DNA from: Clostridia bacterium
GTDB taxonomy: Bacteria > Bacillota > Clostridia > Oscillospirales > CAG-272
Length of the DNA stretch: 18,683 nucleotides
NCBI GenBank assembly: GCA_017518025.1
Contig: JAFWWR010000109.1
Coordinates: forward strand, 1-18,683
Direction: 5' to 3'
Shown here piece after piece: positions 1 to 8,724 of the stretch. The notes below the pieces were generated by a model. The model searched no databases, had not been told where the DNA came from, and saw only the letters and a list, made by a program, of their open reading frames with translations. Within the stretch, counting starts at the first letter, position 1; each line of letters starts with the position of its first letter. Made by a program: the position numbers and the translations under genes.

Positions 1-842
1 AAAAACGTGTCGGTGAGGCCCCCGGATCTGTTCAGAACGAACGCCAGGACGCTGACGATGACCACCATCCCGAGCATGAAAAGATTGCTCGTTCTGCAGG
101 AGTTCTCGTATTTTTCGATAACGGGGAGTTTTTCCCCTGACGGGACGATGATGCCGCCCTCCTTCATGCAGATGAGAGTATCATCTGCGCAGGCGGTGAC
201 TATCATGCGGCAGGTGCCGGACAGGATGACCGATCCGGCGAAAAGCATATTGACTCTGTATTCGCACGGCACGTCGGGCCCCTGGCTGTCCGTCAGGATG
301 ACCGTGTCGCGCTTGATGACGGATTTTTTGTTGTCGGTGACTCCGCGCTCGCTGACGCGGACCTCCTCTTCCGTTATGATGCGGCCGTCGCAGGGCACCA
401 CGTCGCCCTCTCCGAGGATGATCACGTCGCCTTTGACGATGGAGTCGGCGTTTATGACGCGCGGCTTGCCTTCACGGAGGACCGTGGCGTTGGGAATACC
501 CTCCTTCGCCGCGTCCTCAAGTATTCTTTTGGCCTTGATATAGGTAAGGACCCTGCAGGACAGCCCGATAATGAGAACGACGCCTACCGCCGCAGCCGTG
601 ACGCTCTTTCCGAAAATGGCGGCGACGACGGACGTGAGAATAAGCAGCAGAGTCGTCAGATCTCCGGCGGTGCTCAGAGCGTAGCCCGTTGCGGACGCGC
701 GGTCCACACGCCAGATCCTGTTTCTGCCGTTTTTCTTCAGTCTTTTGGACGCCTCGGACTCCGTCAGCCCGGAATACGGATCGGTCCGCAGATTCCCGGC
801 GACGGATTCCGTGTCTCTCAGGTGCCAGTCGTTAGAATACAT
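1..842 (-). CDS. P-type ATPase, N-terminal part, with degenerate actuator motif (partial, runs off left edge)
   Basis: 280 codons are visible from an ATG at 842 (AAAGGA about 10 nt upstream); the gene continues past base 1. The protein starts with a cation-ATPase N-domain-like segment (about residues 20-45), then two hydrophobic segments (about 63-78 and 82-98), an actuator-like domain (about 110-240) and a third hydrophobic segment (about 254-270). The actuator aligns well with cation-transporting P-type ATPases (DGRII at 152-156, the N..F.GS..L.G block at 198-209), but the position of the catalytic TGES loop reads T169-D170-N171-K172, so the glutamate needed to dephosphorylate the aspartyl intermediate is replaced by Asn. 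The phosphorylated DKTGT site lies outside the window. It follows clpE by 50 bp and is probably cotranscribed with it. It could be a pump with altered kinetics or a non-transporting paralogue; the substrate cannot be told. Confidence 0.8.
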   Translation of the reverse strand, partial: MYSNDWHLRDTESVAGNLRTDPYSGLTESEASKRLKKNGRNRIWRVDRASATGYALSTAGDLTTLLLILTSVVAAIFGKSVTAAAVGVVLIIGLSCRVLTYIKAKRILEDAAKEGIPNATVLREGKPRVINADSIVKGDVIILGEGDVVPCDGRIITEEEVRVSERGVTDNKKSVIKRDTVILTDSQGPDVPCEYRVNMLFAGSVILSGTCRMIVTACADDTLICMKEGGIIVPSGEKLPVIEKYENSCRTSNLFMLGMVVIVSVLAFVLNRSGGLTDTF

Positions 843-892
843 GGCTCAGCTGTCCTTTCCCGGTAAAATTCAGTCAGCTCGGTCGCGGGCGG

Positions 893-3220
893 TCAGTCGG
901 CCCGGACGGCGATCTCCCCACCCTCGAGGGACGCCGAAACGGACGACACCTCGCCTCTCCTGTCTATCATGAGTCCCGCGATCTTATCTTCAATGGAGGT
1001 CTGGATGAAACGTCTCATATTTCTCGCGCCGAATTTCTGCGAGAACGACTTTTCCGCCACGTGCGCGGGGACTTCGTCGGTCCACGTAAAACCGATCCCC
1101 TTTTCGTCCATGAGTTTCCGGAGGTCGCCGAGCATGATGATCGCGATCTTTACGAAATCCTCTTTCGTCAGCTGACGGAAAGTGATGACCTCATCCACGC
1201 GGTTGATGAACTCCGGTCTGAGGAAATCGGACAGGGCTTTCATTGTCTTGTCGTGACCTCTCGTTTCGGCGTCTTCCGAAAATCCCACGGGGGAGGTGAA
1301 GTTGGTGGAACCGGCGTTGGTCGTCATGACGATGATACAGTTCTCGAAATTGACCTGCTTGCCTCTGGCGTCGGTTATCATGCCGTCGTCGAGGATCTGC
1401 AGCAGTATGTTCATCACGTCGGGATGGGCCTTTTCTATCTCGTCGAACAGGACGACGGAATAGGGTCTGCGCCTGATCTTTTCGGTAAGCTGTCCCGCGT
1501 CGTCGTAACCCACGTACCCGGGAGGCGCGCCGATGATACGCGACACGGAGAACTTATCCATGAATTCGCTCATGTCGAGTCGGATCAGAGTCTCGGGAGA
1601 CGAGAAGAGATCCTGCGCGAGCACCTTCACCAGTTCGGTCTTGCCGACGCCGGTGGGACCGGCGAAAATGAACGACACGGGCTTTCTCTTATAGGATACG
1701 CCCGCTCTGTTCCGCCTTACGGCGCGGGCGACGGCGCGTACCGCCTCGTCCTGGCCGATAATGCGGGAAGAGAGTCTTTCCTCGAGTTTTTCGAGCTTCA
1801 CGTAGTCGTTTTCCGATATGCTGGTCGCCGGGATGCCCGTCCAGATCTCGATCACGTCGGCGAGATCGTTCTCCCGAAGGGTGATCTTCTCACACAGCGC
1901 GTCGAGGCGGTCGAGGTTCTCTTTCAGACGTATCTCCTCGGCCTTCAGGTCGGCGAGTTTGTGGTAAAGCGCCTCGTTGTCTCCTTCGGGATCGGAGGAA
2001 ATGCGGTTTTCAATGTCGGTCTTCTCCTCCTCCACCGCCACGGAACGGAGTACGGTCTCGTGACGCTCGTTTATCTCGGGGGAGTTCATGGAAACGTGTG
2101 ACGCCGCTTCGTCGATGAGGTCGATGGCCTTGTCGGGAAGGTATCTGTCCGTGATATATCTCTCGCTCAGCCGCGCGGCGGAGCCGATTATCGAGTCCGG
2201 GATCCTGACGCCGTGGTACTTCTCGTAATAACCCTTGATCCCGCGAAGGATCTCCTCCGTTTCGGCGACGGAGGGCTCGTTCACTATCACGGGCTGGAAG
2301 CGGCGCTCCAGGGCGGAGTCCTTCTCGATGTATTTTCTGTATTCGGTCATGGTGGTGGCGCCGATGATCTGAATCTCACCGCGGGAGAGCGCCGGCTTCA
2401 GGATGTTGGCGGCGTTCATGGATCCCTCGGCGTCGCCCGCGCCGACGATATTGTGGACCTCGTCTATAACAAGGATGACGTTGCCCCTTTCCCTGACGTC
2501 GTTGAGCAGACCCAGCACACGGGACTCGAACTGTCCCCGGAACTGCGTGCCCGCCACGAGAGCCGTCAGATCAACGAGGCAGATATCGTGGTTCTTCAGC
2601 TTGAAGGGCACGTCTCCCTTGGCGATCTTTATGGCGAGGGCTTCGGCTATCGCCGTTTTGCCCACACCGGGCTCTCCGATGAGGCATGGGTTGTTTTTCT
2701 GCCGTCTGCAGAGGATCTGCATGACTCTCTCAAGCTCGCGGTCGCGGCCGACGATGGAGTCGAGTTCGCCGTTTCTCGCGCGCTCGGTCAGATTCTGCGT
2801 ATAGCCGGCGAGGAATTTCCCCTCGCGCTTTTCCTTGCTCTTTTTGTCCTTTTCTCCGGACTTCTTCTTTGACTGTTTCTCCCCGGAGTTCTCATTTTTT
2901 CCGAAGCCTTCGTTCATAAGCTTCTGGAGATTGAGGAAAGGAGCCCTGCCCTCGGAGATGCCGTCGCCCTCTTCCGGAGCGCCGTCCTCGTTCAGGATCC
3001 CGTTTTCCTTGGCGTTTTCGATGAAATCCTCCATCTCCGAGTCGAGCTTGTCGATCGCATCGTCGTCAAGCCCGATCTTGGACAGAACGTCCTCCACGGG
3101 CTTTATGCCGAGCTCCTTCGCACACTTGATGCAGAGGCCCTCCTGCTTCGTCTCCCCGCCTTCCATTTTGGTGAGGAATATTACCGCCATTCTCTTATGG
3201 CATCTGGAACATGTTACCAT
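893..3220 (-). CDS. clpE: ClpE-like AAA+ unfoldase (Clp protease ATP-binding subunit)
   Basis: 775 aa, two AAA+ modules. The N-terminus has a zinc finger with Cys4/Cys7 and Cys30/Cys33, the CXXC-X22-CXXC spacing typical of ClpE rather than the ClpC N-domain. A charged, Lys-rich linker (about 105-135) follows. AAA-1 has Walker A GEPGVGKT (182-189), Walker B VILVIDE (248-254) and the arginine-finger region ALERRF (303-308). A coiled-coil middle domain covers about 380-450. AAA-2 has GPTGVGKT (521-528) and VVLFDE (589-594). A VGF tripeptide (645-647) sits where the ClpP-docking loop is expected, so it probably feeds substrates to ClpP in the cytosol. The start is set by ATG at 3220 with AAAGG 9 nt upstream. 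There is no mcsA/mcsB or ctsR beside it, unlike many clpC operons. It lies 37 bp after the CvpA gene in the same leftward run, and I see no separate promoter or CIRCE/CtsR-type operator in that gap. Confidence 0.93.
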   Translation of the reverse strand: MVTCSRCHKRMAVIFLTKMEGGETKQEGLCIKCAKELGIKPVEDVLSKIGLDDDAIDKLDSEMEDFIENAKENGILNEDGAPEEGDGISEGRAPFLNLQKLMNEGFGKNENSGEKQSKKKSGEKDKKSKEKREGKFLAGYTQNLTERARNGELDSIVGRDRELERVMQILCRRQKNNPCLIGEPGVGKTAIAEALAIKIAKGDVPFKLKNHDICLVDLTALVAGTQFRGQFESRVLGLLNDVRERGNVILVIDEVHNIVGAGDAEGSMNAANILKPALSRGEIQIIGATTMTEYRKYIEKDSALERRFQPVIVNEPSVAETEEILRGIKGYYEKYHGVRIPDSIIGSAARLSERYITDRYLPDKAIDLIDEAASHVSMNSPEINERHETVLRSVAVEEEKTDIENRISSDPEGDNEALYHKLADLKAEEIRLKENLDRLDALCEKITLRENDLADVIEIWTGIPATSISENDYVKLEKLEERLSSRIIGQDEAVRAVARAVRRNRAGVSYKRKPVSFIFAGPTGVGKTELVKVLAQDLFSSPETLIRLDMSEFMDKFSVSRIIGAPPGYVGYDDAGQLTEKIRRRPYSVVLFDEIEKAHPDVMNILLQILDDGMITDARGKQVNFENCIIVMTTNAGSTNFTSPVGFSEDAETRGHDKTMKALSDFLRPEFINRVDEVITFRQLTKEDFVKIAIIMLGDLRKLMDEKGIGFTWTDEVPAHVAEKSFSQKFGARNMRRFIQTSIEDKIAGLMIDRRGEVSSVSASLEGGEIAVRAD

Positions 3221-3257
3221 CTGAAACTACCTTTCTGAACCGTATCGGGGTTTCTGC

Positions 3258-3986
3258 TCAATGCAGGACGTTTCCGATCACTCCGAGCAGATTGAATGAC
3301 AGGAAAAACTTCATGATATACGATCTCTCGATCACCTGTTCTCCGAAGGTGTTGGGGTCCACCGACCCGAGCGCCCTCACCGCCGCAGCCGCGACGTAGC
3401 TTATCACCCATGCGAACAGGAGCGCCTCCGCGACGCCGAAGATCAGTCCGAACGCCTTGTTCACGCCGTTCAGCACCGGAAGGTGGAACACGGCGTCCAG
3501 TATCGCCGTGACGATGACCAGCGCCAGGAATACGACAGCGAAGATCAGAATGAAAGCGATACAGTTGGATATTGTGACCGCCACGGGGTTGGCGATGGCG
3601 TCGGACGCCGTTTTGATGGCGGCCTCCTTGCCCGTGACCCCTCCGACGGCTTCGCCTATCTCCCCGGCGTCGGCGCCGTACCTGCCGATGATCTGCCCCA
3701 GCGCGTCGGGTACCTCGCGGAAGAGATCCGCCACGTTCTTTGCGCCGTCTCCGCTCGTCAGGGACCGGATGGTGTCGGAAATGTTTCCCGACAGGGAGCC
3801 GAGTATGAATCTCTCTTTTATGAAACGTCCCACCATGGGGGTGAACGCGTACGCAGCGATGAACGCCGTTATGCCTCTGAGAAGGCCCATTACAGATTTG
3901 ATGAATCCGGACCTTGCCGCCCTGAATATCACAAGGCCGCATACCGCAAGGATCAGGACGTCTAATACGATGCTCAATATGCTCAA
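3258..3986 (-). CDS. CvpA-family membrane protein
   Basis: 242 aa, with hydrophobic segments at about 3-22, 28-50, 140-165 and 175-205, the pattern of the CvpA/colicin V production family: two N-terminal helices, a soluble loop, two C-terminal helices. The arrangement near the start (VLDVLILAV then the FRAARSGFIKSVMGL turn) is characteristic. CvpA proteins are inner-membrane proteins linked to colicin V export in E. coli and to envelope stress elsewhere; their molecular role in Firmicutes is unclear. Translation most likely starts at a TTG at 3986, because an AAGGAG ribosome binding site lies exactly 7 nt upstream and no ATG fits. It is 30 bp downstream of the DUF5711-like gene, with which it seems to form a membrane-protein pair. 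Confidence 0.85.
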   Translation of the reverse strand: MSILSIVLDVLILAVCGLVIFRAARSGFIKSVMGLLRGITAFIAAYAFTPMVGRFIKERFILGSLSGNISDTIRSLTSGDGAKNVADLFREVPDALGQIIGRYGADAGEIGEAVGGVTGKEAAIKTASDAIANPVAVTISNCIAFILIFAVVFLALVIVTAILDAVFHLPVLNGVNKAFGLIFGVAEALLFAWVISYVAAAAVRALGSVDPNTFGEQVIERSYIMKFFLSFNLLGVIGNVLH

Positions 3987-4016
3987 ATCAATTCTCCTTC
4001 GAATAATGTCTGCGGA

Positions 4017-5270
4017 TCACTTTTTGTCCGTCTTGTCCGTCAGTATCGACGCGCCGGAAGGTGTGAACGCCAGGACGCCGTTCCCCATCTCGATGAGTTT
4101 CGTGACGTCGTTGGAGCAGCCGACCGTTTTCGCCTCGCCTGCCGCCGGGAGGATCATGACGGATCCGTCCGTTTTGACGTATCCCGCGATACCTCCCGAA
4201 ACCGACGACGGCGCGGCGACGAACGTCACCCTCGTATCGACGGTATCGCTCAGGATCATTTTGCCCCCGTTATCGAAAACGATTATTTTGTTCCGGTTGC
4301 CCAGCGCGTTCTCCGCGGAGGCGACGACAAGTGCGCCGTCGGTGGCGTCGCAGGCGGAGGGAGCCGTGCCGCTGAGATCGGCGGACGAAAGCTCATCCAT
4401 ATTCCCGTCATAGAAGACGACGCGGCTGTCGGTGATAACGGACAGATTTCCGGTGGAATAGTAGTCAAGTCTCAGAGGAGCGGCGGACGGGAACGTCTCC
4501 GAATAGAGAGGATCGCTCTCCCCGACGCGGCAGACGTAGAGCTCGCATCCCAGCTCCAGGTCTCCCTCCACGGCGGAGAGGACCGCCACTCGCTTCCCGT
4601 CGCGGCTGATCGCCGCGTCGATAACGTATTTGTCCTTGTGGACGGTCATCACCCGTTTCAGCGCCTCGCCGTAAACCTCCACGTCGAATTTGCCCGTTTT
4701 GGACCGGGTGAGGAGGATGAACGCGCCGGTATCGCTCATATCGGCGCCGAGGATCTCGTGATCGGCTTCCCTTGAGAGCACTCTCGTCAGGGAGTTATAG
4801 ACCGAGTAGTATTTCGTGCCGATATCGTAGGCAAGGAGATACTTGTCGCCGGCCACGAGGACCGGGGAGGAGTACCCCGCCTTGTCTGTCAGGACCTCGG
4901 AACCGGAGGAGTCGTATACGGTGACGTCGGTCGCCCCCGCCACGGCTACGCCGTCGCGGAACCTGACGAACGACTGGCCGTCGTGGGTGGAGTAGTTGAT
5001 CCCGGTGATGCTCCCGCTGTCGCCGCCGATTTTTCTGTCGGCGTCGCGGACCAGGTACGCGAGATTGTCGTAGGTGATGTACGAGCCGTAACGGACAAGC
5101 ATGAATCCCGTGAAGAGGATGAAGGCGGCGAGAAGGACGAATGCGACGATCCTGAAACGCGACGACACTTTCAGATAATATTTATTCTCGCTTTTGATCT
5201 GTCCGCTTACGTTTATGGGTTTCTTTTCCCTGATTTCTTTTCCGTTATTCTTCTTGTCCCCGTCGTTCAT
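4017..5270 (-). CDS. DUF5711-like membrane-anchored protein
   Basis: 417 aa from an ATG at 5270 with AAAGGAGG 9 nt upstream. The frame stays open further upstream but would overlap truA and lacks a ribosome binding site there, so I reject the longer form. A polar, Lys-rich cytoplasmic tail (1-38) leads to one transmembrane helix (about 41-59), then an extracytoplasmic part of about 350 residues rich in short beta-strand-like repeats (patterns such as VTVYDSSGSE, VVFYDGNMD and IIVFDNGGK), suggesting a WD40/PQQ-like beta-propeller. It resembles the DUF5711 family of Clostridia, which I recall sitting beside cvpA. No catalytic motif is visible. A surface sensor or scaffold role is plausible but unproven. 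Confidence 0.72.
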   Translation of the reverse strand: MNDGDKKNNGKEIREKKPINVSGQIKSENKYYLKVSSRFRIVAFVLLAAFILFTGFMLVRYGSYITYDNLAYLVRDADRKIGGDSGSITGINYSTHDGQSFVRFRDGVAVAGATDVTVYDSSGSEVLTDKAGYSSPVLVAGDKYLLAYDIGTKYYSVYNSLTRVLSREADHEILGADMSDTGAFILLTRSKTGKFDVEVYGEALKRVMTVHKDKYVIDAAISRDGKRVAVLSAVEGDLELGCELYVCRVGESDPLYSETFPSAAPLRLDYYSTGNLSVITDSRVVFYDGNMDELSSADLSGTAPSACDATDGALVVASAENALGNRNKIIVFDNGGKMILSDTVDTRVTFVAAPSSVSGGIAGYVKTDGSVMILPAAGEAKTVGCSNDVTKLIEMGNGVLAFTPSGASILTDKTDKK

Positions 5271-5292
5271 TCCGGTCGCCCTCCTTTCTCTG

Positions 5293-6084
5293 TTATTCCG
5301 CCTCAAAATCAATTTTTCTTCCGTAATCCACGTCCGCGAGGTACAGCCCGGCGGCGGGGGCGGTCTGCCCCGCACGGGTCCTGTCCCTCGACTCTATCAC
5401 TTCCGGCAACGTTTCCGGGTCGATTCGGCCGAATGCCGCGTCGACAAGAGTGCCGGTGATTATTCTGACCATATTGTATAGAAATCCGTCCGCGCTGACG
5501 CTGATCTCCACCGTGTCCGGGGACGTTCTGGCGACCTCTGCGCGGGTGACAGTACGGACGGTGGAGCCGACGGAGGATCCCGCCGCCATGAAGCAGGCGA
5601 AATCGTGTCTGCCGACGATCTTCTCCGCCGCGCGTCTCATGATCGCGAGCCGGTCGTCCGTCAGTCTGCGGTTTATCTGCCAAGCTCTGCCCACAAGGAA
5701 CGGATCCCGGACGACGCCGTCGCAGATCTTATAGATATATCTCTTTTCCAGCACGTCGTAACGGGGGTGGAATCTGTCGTCGATCTCAGCCGCTCCCGCG
5801 ACGGCGATCGACTCCGGCAGGACGGCGTTGAACGCCCGGTGGATCTTCCCCACGGGGACGGAACACCAGCCGTCGTCACGGCGCTCCCGGGGAGCGACCG
5901 TGGCGATATAACTGAGCGCGTGGACGCCGGCGTCCGTTCTGCTGCAGCCGGTGACGTCGCAGTCGAAACCGAATACAGTCCCGGCGGCTTCCGTCAGAAC
6001 GCCCTGGACCGTCGGCACGCCCGGCTGGACCTGAGAGCCGCAGAACGCGGCGCCGTCATAGCGGACTTTTATCACGATCTTCAT
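5293..6084 (-). CDS. truA: tRNA pseudouridine(38-40) synthase TruA
   Basis: 263 aa, normal for the family. It converts U38, U39 and U40 in the anticodon arm of many tRNAs to pseudouridine. The catalytic aspartate is D51 in GCSRTDAGVHA; the family N-terminus KVRYDGAAFCGSQ and the C-terminal FLYNMVRIITGTL block are intact. The ATG at 6084 is chosen because it matches the family N-terminus; the frame extends upstream into ecfT. The ribosome binding site is modest (GGGGTGG) and overlaps the end of ecfT, 13 bp away, so translation is probably coupled. The order ecfA1-ecfA2-ecfT-truA is a common Firmicutes arrangement, elsewhere often within the ribosomal protein cluster. Confidence 0.95.
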   Translation of the reverse strand: MKIVIKVRYDGAAFCGSQVQPGVPTVQGVLTEAAGTVFGFDCDVTGCSRTDAGVHALSYIATVAPRERRDDGWCSVPVGKIHRAFNAVLPESIAVAGAAEIDDRFHPRYDVLEKRYIYKICDGVVRDPFLVGRAWQINRRLTDDRLAIMRRAAEKIVGRHDFACFMAAGSSVGSTVRTVTRAEVARTSPDTVEISVSADGFLYNMVRIITGTLVDAAFGRIDPETLPEVIESRDRTRAGQTAPAAGLYLADVDYGRKIDFEAE

Positions 6085-6097
6085 CACGCCACCCCGC

Positions 6098-6928
6098 TCA
6101 ATACAACCCGAAGCGGTATCCGCCGGCGAATTTGTTGAGGAGGACCACTCCCGCGCCGAGGGCAACAACTCCGAACAGAAAGACAAAATCCTTGACGCCG
6201 GCGCGGAGAACGTTCATCCGGGTCCTGCCCTTCCCGCCTGTATAACACCTGCACTCCATCGCCGTGGCAAGGTCGCTCGCACGGCGAAACGCGGAGATGA
6301 ACAGCGGTATGAGCACAGGGATCAGCGCCCTGGCGCGCTTTATGAGGCCGCCGCTGGAAAAGTCGGCGCCCCGCGCCTTCTGCGCGTTCATGATCTTCTC
6401 GGTCTCTTCTATAAGCGTCGGGATAAATCTCAGCGCGATGGTCATCATCATGGAAAACTCGTGAACGGGGACCTTTATTTTCGCCAGAGGGGCGAGAAGC
6501 TGTTCCAGCCCGTCCGTAAGGGCGATGGGCGTGGTGGTGTAGGTGAGGAAAAGACTGGTGCATACTATGAGCACCACGATACGGATTATGATGAACGCGG
6601 CGTTGACGAGACCCTCTCTGTAAATGTGGATGAAATAGAAACTGACGAGAGGATGATCTCCCCTGACGAAGAATATATTTATCACCGCGGTAAAAACGAT
6701 GAGGATCAGAACGGGTCTGATACCGCGGCCTATTATCCTGGGGGAGATGCCCGAGAGGACCGTTATCAGGACGGCGCTCGCGACAATGAGGGCAAAGGAA
6801 CAGACGTTGTTCGCCAGGAATATGGCGACAACGTAGAGGATCGCTATTATGAGTTTTGCCCTCGGATCCAGCCGGTGAAGGATAGAATTGCCTTCCACGT
6901 ACTGGCCGAACGTGATATCCATCTTCAT
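6098..6928 (-). CDS. ecfT: ECF transporter transmembrane (T) component EcfT
   Basis: 276 aa polytopic membrane protein. N-terminal helices at about 25-60 and 70-88, another at about 107-130, then the cytoplasmic coupling-helix region and a C-terminal helix (about 246-266). The two Ala-Arg-Gly-type coupling motifs that contact the EcfA ATPases are at A185-R186-G187 (QKARGADF) and at 226-228, where the second reads C-R-C (AMECRCYTGG) instead of the common A-R-G, with the central Arg kept. EcfT joins EcfA1A2 to interchangeable substrate-binding S components for vitamins or metals; no S component is encoded here, as expected of a shared group II module. ATG at 6928 with GGAG 5 nt upstream. Confidence 0.93.
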   Translation of the reverse strand: MKMDITFGQYVEGNSILHRLDPRAKLIIAILYVVAIFLANNVCSFALIVASAVLITVLSGISPRIIGRGIRPVLILIVFTAVINIFFVRGDHPLVSFYFIHIYREGLVNAAFIIIRIVVLIVCTSLFLTYTTTPIALTDGLEQLLAPLAKIKVPVHEFSMMMTIALRFIPTLIEETEKIMNAQKARGADFSSGGLIKRARALIPVLIPLFISAFRRASDLATAMECRCYTGGKGRTRMNVLRAGVKDFVFLFGVVALGAGVVLLNKFAGGYRFGLY

Positions 6929-6967
6929 AGTATCTCCGGTGAGCGGCGGGAGATCCCCGCCCCTTTG

Positions 6968-7810
6968 TCAGAACAGTTCCGAAATTTTGTCCGCGGCGTA
7001 TCCCACGGTGTAAACGTCGCCGAGATCGACGCCCCGGCGGGCGAGAGCCGCCGCCACGCGTGTGATCTGCGGCACGTCGAGTCCGAGACCGATCAGGTCG
7101 TTGAAACGGGAGAAGACTTTGTCGGGCGTCCCGTCAAGAATGATCTTCCCGTCGGCGAGAACGAGGATCCGGTCGCACCAGTTCGCCATGTCCTCCATGG
7201 AGTGACTGACGATTATGACCGACGTTCCCTTCTCTCTCTGGTATTTTTTGAGTCCGCCGAGAATGTCGGCGCGTCCGCCCGGATCAAGGCCCGCGGCGGG
7301 CTCGTCGAGGATCAGCACCTTAGGATCCATGGCGATGACGCCGGCAAGGGCAACGCGCCTCTTTTGTCCGCCGGACAGATCGAAGGGCGAGCGGTTCATA
7401 AGATCCGGAGAAACGTTCGCGAACGAGGAGGCGGCTATCACACGCGACTTGATCTCCTCTTCGGAAAGACCCATGTTCTTGGGTCCGAAGGCAATGTCGT
7501 CGAACACCGTCTCGGCAAAGAGCTGGTATTCGGGGTACTGCATCACCACGCCGGCTTTGAAACGAACCTCACGTATTTTTTTCGGTTCTTTCCAGATATC
7601 TGAGCCGTCGACGAACACCTGCCCCTCCGTGGGCTTCAGGATCCCGTTTATGAGCTGTACCAGGGTCGATTTGCCGGAGCCGGTGTGACCGATGATGCCG
7701 GTGATCTCCCCCTCTTTTACTTCGAGGTCGATATCCTTCAGCGCGTGGACCTCGTAGGGGGTGTTTTTGTTGTATATATAGTTTATTCCGCGAAGTTCTA
7801 CAACCGCCAC
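6968..7810 (-). CDS. ecfA2: ECF transporter ATPase EcfA2
   Basis: 280 aa ABC ATPase. Walker A GHTGSGKS (41-48), Q-loop Q91, signature LSGGQKRR (145-152), Walker B LILDEP (166-171) and H-loop His203 are all intact. The N-terminal NYIYNKNTPYE...ALKDIDL pattern is typical of the second ECF ATPase, which pairs with EcfA1 and EcfT on the cytoplasmic face. Translation begins at GTG (7810), fixed by a very strong AAAGGAGG 5-6 nt upstream. It lies 24 bp after ecfA1 and 39 bp before ecfT. Confidence 0.94.
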   Translation of the reverse strand: MAVVELRGINYIYNKNTPYEVHALKDIDLEVKEGEITGIIGHTGSGKSTLVQLINGILKPTEGQVFVDGSDIWKEPKKIREVRFKAGVVMQYPEYQLFAETVFDDIAFGPKNMGLSEEEIKSRVIAASSFANVSPDLMNRSPFDLSGGQKRRVALAGVIAMDPKVLILDEPAAGLDPGGRADILGGLKKYQREKGTSVIIVSHSMEDMANWCDRILVLADGKIILDGTPDKVFSRFNDLIGLGLDVPQITRVAAALARRGVDLGDVYTVGYAADKISELF

Positions 7811-7834
7811 GGGATACCTCCTTTCAGGGAACGG

Positions 7835-8710
7835 TCAGCCGCCGTTCTCCGCCTTTTTCTTTTTCAGCGCGTCACGGATCACCTTGGCGCATTTTTCCGG
7901 ATCGAAAACGTCAAGCGGCACGTCGAGGCCGCGCTGTTTCAGCTTATAAAGCAGCTCCGTGGTTTGCGGAACGTCGAGACTTGCTTTCCAGAGGGTCTCC
8001 GGGTCGGAAAACACCTCCGAGGGGGTACCCGAGGTGAGCACGCGGCCCTCGTTCAGCACGTAGACCTTGTCCGCACGGGTGGCCTCTTCCATGTAGTGCG
8101 TAATGAGCACCACGGTGATCCCGTCCTCGTTCAGTCTGTCGATGGTTTCGAGCACCTCGCGGCGGCCCATGGGGTCCAGCATCGCCGTGCTCTCGTCAAA
8201 TATGATACATTCGCGCCTCATGGCGATGACTCCCGCTATGGCGACGCGCTGTTTCTGTCCGCCGGACAGCTTATGGGGTGCGTGTCTCGCGTATTTGGTC
8301 ATGCCGACGGTCTCCAGCGCCTCGTCGACCCGGCGGCGGATCTCATCGCTGGGGACGCCGAGGTTCTCACACCCGAACGCCACGTCCTCCTCCACGATGG
8401 TGGCGACGATCTGGTTATCAGGATTCTGAAAGACCATACCGACCTTCCGCCGGGCGTCAAGCACGTCTTTATCGGTGACGTCTTCCGCCGTCATGTCGCG
8501 TCCGTCTATGACGACGGAGCCGTATTCCGGCGAGTCGATCATGCATATGATACGGGCGAGGGTGGATTTGCCGCTTCCGTTGTGACCGAGGATCACGGTG
8601 AACGATCCCTTCTCGATCTCAAGCGTTACTCCGTCCAGCGCGCGTACCGGCGGATTCGTCTCGTCGCCGGGATACGTGAAGCTTACGTTTTTAACCTCTA
8701 TCTCGTTCAT
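7835..8710 (-). CDS. ecfA1: ECF transporter ATPase EcfA1
   Basis: 291 aa ABC ATPase. Walker A GHNGSGKS (42-49), Q-loop Q95 in MVFQNPDNQ, signature LSGGQKQR (148-155), Walker B with E173 (IIFDE) and H-loop His205. The NPDNQIVATIVEEDVAFG stretch is diagnostic of EcfA1/CbiO-type ATPases. The C-terminal extension after about 235 (dimerisation in the family) ends in a Lys-rich tail. I chose ATG at 8710 because MNEIEVKNVSF fits the family N-terminus; an in-frame ATG at 8719 is also possible. The methyltransferase gene ends 14 bp upstream, so translation is probably coupled. Confidence 0.93.
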   Translation of the reverse strand: MNEIEVKNVSFTYPGDETNPPVRALDGVTLEIEKGSFTVILGHNGSGKSTLARIICMIDSPEYGSVVIDGRDMTAEDVTDKDVLDARRKVGMVFQNPDNQIVATIVEEDVAFGCENLGVPSDEIRRRVDEALETVGMTKYARHAPHKLSGGQKQRVAIAGVIAMRRECIIFDESTAMLDPMGRREVLETIDRLNEDGITVVLITHYMEEATRADKVYVLNEGRVLTSGTPSEVFSDPETLWKASLDVPQTTELLYKLKQRGLDVPLDVFDPEKCAKVIRDALKKKKAENGG

Positions 8711-8724
8711 TTTTACCATCCAAA

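Noticed and set aside
1061..2101. Long plus-strand frames opposite clpE (also 2213-2872)
   Set aside because: They are antisense shadows of a gene with intact AAA+ motifs; no ribosome binding sites or family resemblance.
3214..3942. Overlapping minus-strand frame of 242 codons within the cvpA gene
   Set aside because: Arg- and Gly-rich out-of-frame translation; the alternative frame has CvpA helices and an ideal ribosome binding site with a TTG start.
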